NCBI RefSeq assembly: GCF_000178155.2
Contig: NZ_ADKM02000098.1
Location: 1-37,836, forward strand
Origin: Hominimerdicola alba 8
Lineage (GTDB): Bacteria > Bacillota > Clostridia > Oscillospirales > Ruminococcaceae
DNA: 37,836 nt
Direction of reading: 5' to 3'
Part shown: one piece after another, positions 1 through 6,994 of the stretch
Position numbering within the stretch: position 1 is the stretch's first letter
Layout of the letters: every line of letters begins with the position of its first letter
Program-made: the position numbers and the translations under genes
Notes under the pieces: generated by a model
The model's input: only the letters and a program-made list of their open reading frames with translations
Databases searched by the model: none
What the model was told of the DNA's origin: nothing

Positions 1-1317
1 AACCTCGTTGTAGAGGGAACTGATGAAATATCTGCGGAAATCCTTGATATTATCGACCTTTGCCATATTTTCAAGGACATTCTCTACCATGTAGATATTG
101 GCTTTGAGCATCTTTGACTGAATAACTGCTCTGGGGAATGCCTGACCTCTGAGTGTGGTATAGGGCAGAGGGGAACATATTTCGTCAACGATAAATCCGA
201 CGATTTCATCTGCTTCTGCATAACCGTCCCGACCGTCCTGACAGAGCCAGTCACCAAGATGCCAGTAGTCGAGATTATCTCTGACAACTTCTGTGAAATA
301 CTCTACTTCTTCTGCGTTATATCCGTCAGTCACTCTCTCAGCAGATTTTTCAACACTCGGAATGTTGAAAGTTGGCTTTGTCGCCGGAGGAATGATAGAG
401 GATTTATCACACAGTAATTGATTTTTCTGTTTTGTATTGTTGTTATTATATTGTCCCTGAATTTCAGACAGCGGAGTTTCAGCAGGCGGAGTGTCCAGAT
501 ACGGGTTTTCCACCTTCTGTTTTTCAGCCGCAGAAGAAACAGCAGCCTTTGCCTTGCCGCCCTCACGGATCGTAATAGCCTTGCGTCTTGTCTCAGCTTC
601 AAGTTCGTCTGCTTCTTCCTTGCTGACAGGAACATCGAAAAAGCTGTAAACATATTCAAAATGATTGTTCACGCTCTCATTCGACAGAAGTTTTGTGCGA
701 ACAAGGTAGCCCTTATCAATGAGCTTGTTCACAGCGTTATGCACGGCAGTCTTGCCCTCTTTGCAGATTGCTTTCAGTCCTGACATAGAGAAATTCCAAC
801 TATTCGGCAGAGAAAGAACTTTCAGCATAAAGCCGATCAGTTTGTTTCTGATCTTATTGGTTCTGAGGAGCTTTGCACTGATAATAGTGAAATTGCTGTC
901 CTTCTTCACACGGTTCAGGGTAGCGTTATCTACTGTAAATGTCTCCATTTCAATGTCATACTTCGGGATAGAATCGTCCAGTTCCGAGTATTCATAGAAG
1001 TCATAGAGATAACTGATCCTGCCCGTAGGGGACTCGTTTGGCATCAGCAAGGTCTTTTTGACATATCCCCACTGTTCCAGTTCAGCAAGCTGGGACTTGA
1101 TCGCTGTTTCACCGTCCTCACAGATAGCCACAAGTCCGGCAATCGTGAAATTCCATGTAGGCGGAAGGTCATTGATCTTGCCGAGCAAACCTATCGAATC
1201 GCAGCCAATATTGGTTGACCGCACGAAGCAATTGCTCAGAACGGCATAACCGCCTGACCTATGTACTCGGCAGATCGTATCTGGTATTGTTTTTTTTACT
1301 TTTGTTTTCTTGTCCAT
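1..1317 (-). CDS. Replication-initiator-like winged-helix protein, DUF6017-type (3' end outside window)
   Basis: The frame is open on the minus strand from ATG at 1317 to the window edge (439 codons seen, no stop), behind a GAGGTGAG ribosome binding site. Two similar winged-helix units lie at about residues 24-108 and 142-228, sharing the patterns LPxxWNF, GL.AIC..G.TA and NES. A linker rich in Ala, Glu and Gln follows. The last ~110 residues (from about VTDGYNAEEVEYF to VDNIKDFRRYF) resemble the DUF6017 C-terminal region of initiator-like proteins from clostridial integrative elements. The family call is from memory of that pattern. A role in element replication or copy control is inferred from the family and from the iteron-like repeats upstream. 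It follows the 94-residue gene by 15 bp, probably in one transcript. Confidence 0.72.
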   Translation of the reverse strand, partial: MDKKTKVKKTIPDTICRVHRSGGYAVLSNCFVRSTNIGCDSIGLLGKINDLPPTWNFTIAGLVAICEDGETAIKSQLAELEQWGYVKKTLLMPNESPTGRISYLYDFYEYSELDDSIPKYDIEMETFTVDNATLNRVKKDSNFTIISAKLLRTNKIRNKLIGFMLKVLSLPNSWNFSMSGLKAICKEGKTAVHNAVNKLIDKGYLVRTKLLSNESVNNHFEYVYSFFDVPVSKEEADELEAETRRKAITIREGGKAKAAVSSAAEKQKVENPYLDTPPAETPLSEIQGQYNNNNTKQKNQLLCDKSSIIPPATKPTFNIPSVEKSAERVTDGYNAEEVEYFTEVVRDNLDYWHLGDWLCQDGRDGYAEADEIVGFIVDEICSPLPYTTLRGQAFPRAVIQSKMLKANIYMVENVLENMAKVDNIKDFRRYFISSLYNEV

Positions 1318-1332
1318 TTCTCTCACCTCTGC

Positions 1333-1617
1333 TTACGCTCCGTACACAAATTCCATGTTGGATATTCGCAGCTTGTTGACCGCATAGACATGACCATACG
1401 ACTTCTGCACTACAAGGAGGAAACCTCTCTTGCAAAGCTCATACACAGCGGTACGAAGCTCATCGAAGGTGAACTGTGAAAGCTCACTGTAACGGCGAAG
1501 CTCATCGACCGTAACGTAGTCAAAGTCTGAATGGTTGAGCATTGCCGTCAGCAGTTCATTACAGGCTTTCGCTTCAAAGTTGTAATTGAGCAGACTGATT
1601 TCAGTAGGGTTCGGCAT
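1333..1617 (-). CDS. Small winged-helix-like protein, mobile-element associated
   Basis: A 94-residue protein starting at ATG 1617 behind AGGAGG at good spacing. The middle (about residues 33-75, VTVDELRRYSELSQFTFDELR then AVYELCKRGFLLVVQ) reads as a helix-turn-helix followed by a wing, as in replication or partition accessory proteins. I do not recognise a named family. It lies directly upstream of the DUF6017-type gene on the same strand, so the two are probably co-transcribed and may share a role in element maintenance. That role is inferred from position only. Confidence 0.6.
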   Translation of the reverse strand: MPNPTEISLLNYNFEAKACNELLTAMLNHSDFDYVTVDELRRYSELSQFTFDELRTAVYELCKRGFLLVVQKSYGHVYAVNKLRISNMEFVYGA

Positions 1618-1649
1618 AGAAAGACCTCCTTGACATAGTTCATCTGAAA

Positions 1650-1698
1650 TAAAAAAAGCTCCTCAGCGACCTGTTTTCATACAGGCTCAGTGAGAAGC
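1650..1698 (-). terminator. Leader hairpin with T-tract, possible attenuator
   Basis: Read on the minus strand, an imperfect hairpin (outer GCTTCTCA/TGAGGAGC with one G-U pair, inner CCTGT/ACAGG, loop ATGAAA) is followed by seven T. It sits upstream of the start at 1617, so leftward transcripts from farther right would meet it before the coding region. That suits attenuation of the replication genes, or insulation from upstream reading. Confidence 0.5.
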
Positions 1699-1731
1699 GA
1701 TGTGCAATATTCAATTTTTAGGCATAAAAAT

Positions 1732-1770
1732 AGCGGACAGCGCTTCTGTTATGAAACACCGTCCGCTTTT
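1732..1770. terminator. Second hairpin, bidirectional terminator-like
   Basis: AGCGGAC (1732-1738) pairs with GTCCGCT (1761-1767). T-rich stretches follow on both strands: TTTT to the right, and TATTTTTA when read leftward. The stem is only 7 bp, so the call is modest. Confidence 0.4.
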
Positions 1771-1801
1771 GTCCATTATTCAGTTTGCTTTGTCAACAGG
1801 C

Positions 1802-1943
1802 TTTCTACCGTTTGTTTTAAGGTTTCTACCAACTTTCTACCAACCTTGACGGCGGTAGAATTCTACCAGTTTTTCTACCAAAAATCTGCATTTTGATGAT
1901 TTTTCAGAAACAGCGTAGTTACGCAGTTTTCCATGTTTCTACC
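1802..1943. repeat. Iteron-like repeat cluster (T)TTCTACC
   Basis: Copies on the plus strand lie at 1802-1809, 1823-1830, 1834-1841, 1861-1867, 1872-1879 and 1936-1943. One inverted copy (GGTAGAA) is at 1854-1860, forming a small palindrome with the copy at 1861. Short repeats grouped upstream of a replication-initiator-like gene suit initiator binding sites. The link to the initiator is inferred. Confidence 0.6.
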
Positions 1944-1979
1944 CTCAAAAATGCTGATTTTACGGTGATTTGGTAACAC

Positions 1980-2008
1980 TTGGCGATAGATTACGATAAT
2001 TGGCGATA
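1980..2008. repeat. Pair of TTGGCGATA direct repeats
   Basis: TTGGCGATA occurs at 1980-1988 and 2000-2008, starts 20 bp apart (about two helical turns), with related TACGATA and TGGTGATA sequences beside them. This could be a protein binding site in the replication control region. Confidence 0.4.
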
Positions 2009-2217
2009 AAGTGGTGATACTATACCACAAAACACCGAAAATTTCAAGTATCCCCGCAAAATCCTTTCAGCAGAACATTAGTGAAGAGCAGGCTGTGCCT
2101 GCCATTGCCTGCGGCGTGGAAAAATATCCGTCCAACATTTGAAATATGACGAATTTGCGCGTTTTCAGAGGTGTAAAGGCATATTATTCACAGCATACCT
2201 TAAGAAATATTAAGGAT

Positions 2218-2268
2218 ACAATTAATGATATTTAAGATTGAGCGTTCCACAATTAATGATTATTTAAG
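2218..2268. repeat. Direct repeat pair overlapping promoter, possible operator
   Basis: ACAATTAATGAT followed by (T)ATTTAAG occurs at 2218-2236 and 2249-2268, starts 31 bp apart (three helical turns). The second copy covers the expected -35 position of the rightward promoter, which suits a regulator binding site. Confidence 0.45.
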
Positions 2269-2285
2269 GATCGGTATGTTATAAT
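2257..2285 (+). promoter_or_regulatory. Promoter for the 2375-5201 gene pair
   Basis: A perfect -10 box TATAAT is at 2280-2285. The -35 position 17 bp upstream holds a poor match (TGATTA), which suggests activator dependence or a weak promoter. Confidence 0.5.
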
Positions 2286-2374
2286 ATAGCACAGAGGGTC
2301 AGATAAAGAACAAAGAGATATACACAGATGACCCGTCATAAAAAACGACAGGATAACAGAAAGGACAGAAAACA

Positions 2375-3400
2375 ATGAAAACGACAACACAGATCAACAC
2401 GAGTACCATCGTAAGAAAGTTCCCTGAGTGGGCGAAAGTAGACCGCATCATCAACGGCGTTGAGATCTACAACATGAATATTTTTGACAATATCATGACC
2501 TTCAATCAGGACAATCTTGACGGACCTGCCTTTGACTACTTCGGCAGGATAGTTACATACGGCGAACTGCCCGCTCTTCGTGAAGCATACGCGAGAGGTC
2601 TTAAGCTGGCAGGTGTCAAAGATAACGGATGCAATGTCAGGTATTCGCTGGGCGGCGGTGCCAGTGAAGAGGGCGGCGTAACGCTGGTCACCTACTTCAT
2701 GGACGAGGAAACAAAGACCAACGAAACGGGCAAGCCCCTTGAACCGCATGTTCATGTAAAGCTGGTGGACGATGACGGCAACCTCATCGAAGAGAATGAA
2801 GTGATGGGTAACCTGCATGCCACAAGCCCCGCCTCTGCTGACCGCTATCTTGATAATCCCGAAGCTACCGCAGAACGCTGGTACTATGATGAAAACGGCA
2901 TAAAATGGGGCGTTACGGGCGATATCGCGGTAAGGCACGCAGACGGTTCTTACACTATCATGGGCAGGGCTTCCGACTCTTACGTTGATGAAAACGGCAA
3001 GCGCGTATACCTGTTCAATATTGAAAGTTCGCTGGACGAGAACGACCCCATCAACGAATGGGAGATATCCGCTTTTAAAAACGAGAGAGGAGGATATGAT
3101 GTGGTGGGTCAGGTGATACTCGACCCCGACCGCGCAGAACCCACGCCCGAACTGGTGGAATACATATGCCGCAAGTACAGGCTGGACGCTGTGAAGTTCT
3201 ACAGAGAGTTCGAGATAGGCGAGATAACAGCAAAGCGCGATTACATACTGCTTACCCACGACTATAACGGCTACTATGCGCCGCTCAGCAAAAACCACAT
3301 GATGCTGGTCAGCTATTCGGAAAACGGCGAAACTGTCAAGATAAGAGTGAGAAAAACACAGAAAATAGAGATATGTGAGAACTACAAGGAGGAGAACTGA
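2375..3400 (+). CDS. Adenylate-forming enzyme (ANL) relative lacking the ATP-binding core
   Basis: A 341-residue protein; ATG 2375 has AAAGGA upstream. Residues ~35-80 (DNLDGPAFDYFGRIVTYGEL, ARGLKLAGV) match the N-terminus of acyl-CoA synthetases/adenylation domains. Residues ~88 onward match the later motifs: SLGGGASEEGG at the usual A5 position, WGVTGDIA (A7, TGD), YTIMGRASDS (A8, GR.D), and ITAKRDY near the A10 lysine. The region that should lie between, about 150-250 residues with the glycine-rich TSGTTG loop, is absent, while the frame stays open. Typical ANL enzymes have about 500 residues or more. Adenylation activity is therefore unlikely. It may be an in-frame deletion relic or a protein with a changed role. 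One base separates its stop from the esterase start, so the two are co-transcribed. Confidence 0.62.
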   Translation: MKTTTQINTSTIVRKFPEWAKVDRIINGVEIYNMNIFDNIMTFNQDNLDGPAFDYFGRIVTYGELPALREAYARGLKLAGVKDNGCNVRYSLGGGASEEGGVTLVTYFMDEETKTNETGKPLEPHVHVKLVDDDGNLIEENEVMGNLHATSPASADRYLDNPEATAERWYYDENGIKWGVTGDIAVRHADGSYTIMGRASDSYVDENGKRVYLFNIESSLDENDPINEWEISAFKNERGGYDVVGQVILDPDRAEPTPELVEYICRKYRLDAVKFYREFEIGEITAKRDYILLTHDYNGYYAPLSKNHMMLVSYSENGETVKIRVRKTQKIEICENYKEEN

Positions 3401-3401
3401 A

Positions 3402-5201
3402 ATGAGAGGAAAAAAGTTTTTATCGGTGCTGACTGCGGCGGCTATGCTGGGAAGCACAACAGGTCTGGCGGCACTGGCTGAGGGTGCGGAGAAAGCACCA
3501 TCAAAGAAGAAGACCTACAACTATGTGGCACTGGGCGACAGCATAGCGGCAGGCTACGGGCTGTACAAGGGCGAAGGTCTTGACCCAGCGATGATAATCA
3601 ACGATAAGCTGTTGGCTGACCCTGTACAGGGAGCATATCCAGCCATATTCACAGGCTATCTCAAAGAGTTGGGCGCGCAGAACGGCGTTGAGGTAAAGGG
3701 CACTAATCTGGCGGCTACAGCATTCCGCGCTGAGGACATCGAAAAAGTCATCAGGCAGGAGGGCTATCAGGGCGAGTTTTCAAAGATGATACTTGAAATG
3801 TTCGTGAAGACCATACCCGCCGATGTGCTGACACCTTACCACGAATACTTCAATGATGCGCTTAGCGAAGCTGACCTTGTGAGCATACAGCTGGGCGGAA
3901 ATGACATAGTGATGAGCATTGTACCCGACATGCTGATGAGCGAGAACCCTGTTTTGCAGGCATCGGGCGTATCGCTGGCGCTGACGCTCTTCGGGCTTGA
4001 TACCACCACAGCGATGGGCGCAGGCATCAAGACTATAAACGATAACAAGGACAAGATAACAGCTGAGTCTTTCCTTGAAGCCGCAAACTACATGAAGAAT
4101 GTGGCTGAAAAGGCAGATGAACTGGTAGAACAGTCGGCTGAGCATGTAAAGGGCGTTGTCAAGGCAGTGCAGGAAGTCAACGGCGAAACCGATATCGCGC
4201 TGATAAGCATGTTCAACCCTTACCGCACAGAAGATATCGAGCCTGAACTGACAGAGGACATATTCTCGACACTGGGTCCCATCTTTTCGGAAGCATCTGA
4301 TGCGGCTGCCGAAAATGAAGCACAGGTAGATGAAAAGGGTGTACCCACCGATGGTTACATAGATGTGCTAAACGAAAAGGTAGAGCAGGTGACCGAACTG
4401 AAAAAGGCTATGGAAACCCTGAATGATGAAGCGGCTGAAAAAATGATGGAGCAGGCGGAGAAAGCTGAGGATATCAGCGAACTGAAAGACGCGGTCACTG
4501 AGATCACCACCGATGACAACGAGGCTGCGTACTATGCAATGGTAGATCTTCTTGATAAGATCGCTGATATTGAAGAGGTCCAGAAATTGCTTGACATAAT
4601 CAACAGCGGTGCAGATGTCAGCCAGCTGCCCGATATCACTGCTGTTATCGAACAGTTCCGCAACAGCACTGCGGCGGCAGAAGCGGCTGCTATGGCACAG
4701 CAGATAGCCGGTCCCATAGCTATGCAGATGGCAGGCAAAAACGTTGACCCGCAGATAAAGGGTCTTAACGAAAAGCTGAAAGCCATAGCCGCCGAAACAG
4801 GTGCGGTATACGTTGATGTTTACGGCATCTCACCTGAAACTGACTCCGACCCGCACCCCAACGCGAACGGTCACAAGGAGATAGCTGACATAATGTTTGC
4901 AGAACTTTCCGATATGGTCAGAGAGAGAATGTCAGCAGACGGCACCACTACTGCCGACGAAGACACCACAGGCGGCGATGACACTGTTTCTTCCGATGAA
5001 GACAAGACTGTAGGCGATATCAACGGCGACGGCAAGATCAATGTAACAGATATCTCGCTGGCGGCGGCACAGGTAAAGGGCATCAAGGCGCTGAGCGCTG
5101 AGTTTTTCCCCTTCGCTGATGCCGACCACAGCGGCAGGATAGATGTTACTGATGTTGTGCTGATAGCGGCACATGTCAAGAATGTTAAACATCTTTCATA
5201 A
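3402..5201 (+). CDS. Secreted SGNH/GDSL hydrolase with C-terminal type I dockerin
   Basis: A 599-residue protein. The start at 3402 is chosen because AAGGAGGAG lies just before it and a signal peptide follows at once (KK, hydrophobic core, AALAEG around residue 26). An in-frame ATG at 3375 lacks these. SGNH motifs are GDS (Ser47), GGND (Asn167) and DPHPN (Asp483, His485). Between the last two lies an insert of ~310 residues, acidic and coiled-coil-like, far longer than usual. Thr/Asp-rich linker ~510-535 leads to a dockerin (537-595) with two calcium-loop repeats, DINGDGKINVTD and DADHSGRIDVTD. Expected role: an ester hydrolase (possibly acting on plant cell-wall acyl groups) attached to a cohesin scaffold outside the cell. 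The substrate is not readable from sequence. Confidence 0.88.
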   Translation: MRGKKFLSVLTAAAMLGSTTGLAALAEGAEKAPSKKKTYNYVALGDSIAAGYGLYKGEGLDPAMIINDKLLADPVQGAYPAIFTGYLKELGAQNGVEVKGTNLAATAFRAEDIEKVIRQEGYQGEFSKMILEMFVKTIPADVLTPYHEYFNDALSEADLVSIQLGGNDIVMSIVPDMLMSENPVLQASGVSLALTLFGLDTTTAMGAGIKTINDNKDKITAESFLEAANYMKNVAEKADELVEQSAEHVKGVVKAVQEVNGETDIALISMFNPYRTEDIEPELTEDIFSTLGPIFSEASDAAAENEAQVDEKGVPTDGYIDVLNEKVEQVTELKKAMETLNDEAAEKMMEQAEKAEDISELKDAVTEITTDDNEAAYYAMVDLLDKIADIEEVQKLLDIINSGADVSQLPDITAVIEQFRNSTAAAEAAAMAQQIAGPIAMQMAGKNVDPQIKGLNEKLKAIAAETGAVYVDVYGISPETDSDPHPNANGHKEIADIMFAELSDMVRERMSADGTTTADEDTTGGDDTVSSDEDKTVGDINGDGKINVTDISLAAAQVKGIKALSAEFFPFADADHSGRIDVTDVVLIAAHVKNVKHLS

Positions 5202-5210
5202 ATGCACCGT

Positions 5211-5254
5211 AAGACCCGAACGCAGGATTTCACCTGTGATCGGGTCTTTTTTTG
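5211..5254 (+). terminator. Rho-independent terminator after dockerin gene
   Basis: AGACCCGA (5212-5219) pairs with TCGGGTCT (5240-5247), followed by a run of T. Confidence 0.85.
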
Positions 5255-5355
5255 TTTCAGATGTGACCTGTACTGCGGATCGAGGTCAATGTTATCGCCC
5301 GATGAAACGCCCTTTGGTGTGATGTGTTATCAGAACGACCGCATTTATAAATGTA

Positions 5356-5385
5356 TTGACAAAAACTGACTAGATGTGATATAAT
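5356..5385 (+). promoter_or_regulatory. Promoter of the Hsp70/AAA+ operon
   Basis: TTGACA (5356-5361) and TATAAT (5380-5385), 18 bp apart, both perfect. This is a strong sigma-A type promoter. No CIRCE element is visible nearby, so heat-shock control through HrcA is not supported. Confidence 0.8.
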
Positions 5386-5475
5386 AAAATTGGTATTTTG
5401 TGAATTGATATAAGCGGCATGGTCTGCAAGATCACGCGGAAGATGTGCCGTTTGTCATAGATCTGGGGGATAAAT

Positions 5476-6981
5476 ATGATTTTTGGTATTGATCTTGGTA
5501 CGACTTATTCGGTATGCTCTTACATAGATGACAAGGGCGAACCGCAAGTCATAACAAATATGGAGGGTCAGAGGACAACTCCATCTGTGGTGTATTTTGA
5601 GAGCGGCAGTTCGGTGGTCGTGGGACAGGCTGCCAAAGAGAACAGTATATGCTTCCCCGATGATGTGGTATCTGCCATAAAAAATCACATGGGTGACAAG
5701 AACTACAGGTTCACCACATCTGACGGCACTGAATATTCGCCCGAAGTCATTTCAGGGCTGATACTGAAAAAACTCGCCGCCGATGCCAATGATTTCCTGG
5801 GAAATGATGTGCCTGTGAAAAAAGCAGTCATAACCATACCTGCATATTTTACCGATGCTGAGAGAACTGCCACCGAAAATGCCGCGAAGATAGCGGGTCT
5901 TGAACTGGTGCGCACCATCAATGAACCCACTGCCGCCGCACTCTACTATGCGTCGAGCAGTAAGCTGGAACACGGCAATATACTGGTCTACGACCTGGGC
6001 GGCGGAACTTTCGATGTGACTGTGATAAGGGTCGATGGCAAGGATGTTGCGGTAAAGAGCACAAAAGGTCTTAAAAATGTGGGCGGCAGATTTTTCGATG
6101 AAGAAATAGTTGACCTTATAAATGACTATATAGATGACAAATACGATATCGACCTTGAAGATGACGAGTACAAGGACGTTTATCAGGAACTTTTCACCCG
6201 CGCTGAAAAAGCTAAGATAAGCCTCAGCCGACAGGAGAAAACTGTGATACCCGTAAGGACGGGCGAGTTCAAGGAGAGTTTCGTACTGCAAAGGGCTGAC
6301 TTTGAAAAGATAGTCGCAAAGCTGTACAAGCGCACCGAATTCTGTGTAAAGACAGCCATCAGCGATGCGGGACTGACCGCAAAAGACATCGACAAGGCGA
6401 TACTTGTGGGCGGTTCAAGCAGGATACCGTACATTGAAGAAAATCTGACAAAACTGCTGGGCATGCCGCTTTCACATGAGGTCAATCCCGATGAAGTAGT
6501 GGCTATGGGCGCGGCGCTTTACGGTAAATACCTTGAAAACAGCGAGAGCGAGCAGAGGAAGATATCCGATGTATGCTCGCACTCGATAGGCATAGTCGCA
6601 CTTGACGAGATGACACTGCGCAAGTACAACCGCAAGCTGATAGAGCGCAACACCACTCTGCCTGCGGTGTCAAGCCTGCCTTTCAAGACAGCTTCGGAGT
6701 CGCAGGACAAGATAGAACTTTCGATAACTGAGGGCGAATTCAAGGAACTTTCAGATGTAAGGATAATCTCAGAGAGCGTTATCGACCTGCCTGCGGGTCT
6801 GCCAAAAGGCACAAGGGTCGAAGTGGAGATACAGCTGGACATGTCACAGCTGGTGCATGTAAGGCTGAGGATACCCTCTGTGGGCATTGACAGGGAGTTC
6901 AAGTTTGAAAGACTTTCAAATATGTCAGAACAGGACGTTGAGAAGCTGACAGGGCTTATCGCGGATTTCGATGTGAATTAA
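5476..6981 (+). CDS. Lidless Hsp70-family chaperone
   Basis: A 501-residue Hsp70 relative, against about 610 for DnaK. The nucleotide-binding domain (1 to ~370) is complete: DLGTTYS at the N-terminus, NEPTAAALYY, VYDLGGGTFDVTV and LVGGSSRIP. A beta substrate-binding domain follows (from ~385, ERNTTLPAVSS) and the protein ends at about residue 501 after LSNMSEQDVEKL, where DnaK would begin its helical lid. The linker is also unusual: the hydrophobic VLLLDV motif of DnaK is replaced by ISDVCSHSIGI. Cytoplasmic, no signal peptide. It is first in a four-gene operon, 13 bp before the AAA+ gene. Weakened interdomain coupling and client release by a partner other than a lid are inferences. It is not the housekeeping dnaK, which would neighbour grpE and dnaJ. 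Confidence 0.88.
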   Translation: MIFGIDLGTTYSVCSYIDDKGEPQVITNMEGQRTTPSVVYFESGSSVVVGQAAKENSICFPDDVVSAIKNHMGDKNYRFTTSDGTEYSPEVISGLILKKLAADANDFLGNDVPVKKAVITIPAYFTDAERTATENAAKIAGLELVRTINEPTAAALYYASSSKLEHGNILVYDLGGGTFDVTVIRVDGKDVAVKSTKGLKNVGGRFFDEEIVDLINDYIDDKYDIDLEDDEYKDVYQELFTRAEKAKISLSRQEKTVIPVRTGEFKESFVLQRADFEKIVAKLYKRTEFCVKTAISDAGLTAKDIDKAILVGGSSRIPYIEENLTKLLGMPLSHEVNPDEVVAMGAALYGKYLENSESEQRKISDVCSHSIGIVALDEMTLRKYNRKLIERNTTLPAVSSLPFKTASESQDKIELSITEGEFKELSDVRIISESVIDLPAGLPKGTRVEVEIQLDMSQLVHVRLRIPSVGIDREFKFERLSNMSEQDVEKLTGLIADFDVN

Positions 6982-6994
6982 GAGGCTGTTTGGT

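Larger units (their letters stand above)
1618..2374. other. Intergenic control region between divergent genes
   Basis: About 750 bp without a credible gene. From left to right it holds a terminator-like hairpin in the leftward leader (1650-1698), a second hairpin (1732-1767), seven TTCTACC-type repeats (1802-1943), a pair of TTGGCGATA repeats (1980-2008), an unassigned stretch of about 200 bp (2009-2217), and a repeat pair with a promoter for the rightward gene (2218-2285). The edge of the left mobile element probably lies in or near the unassigned stretch, but I see no clear attachment site. Confidence 0.6.

Noticed and set aside
330-659. Minus-strand frame of 109 codons
   Set aside because: It lies in another frame of the DUF6017-type gene, which runs through the whole region with family-like sequence. 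Its Arg/Leu-rich translation is typical of a shadow.
2336-3457. Minus-strand frame of 373 codons opposite the ANL-like gene
   Set aside because: Antisense shadow. The plus-strand frame has ANL motifs, a ribosome binding site and operon context, and the minus frame shows no family pattern.
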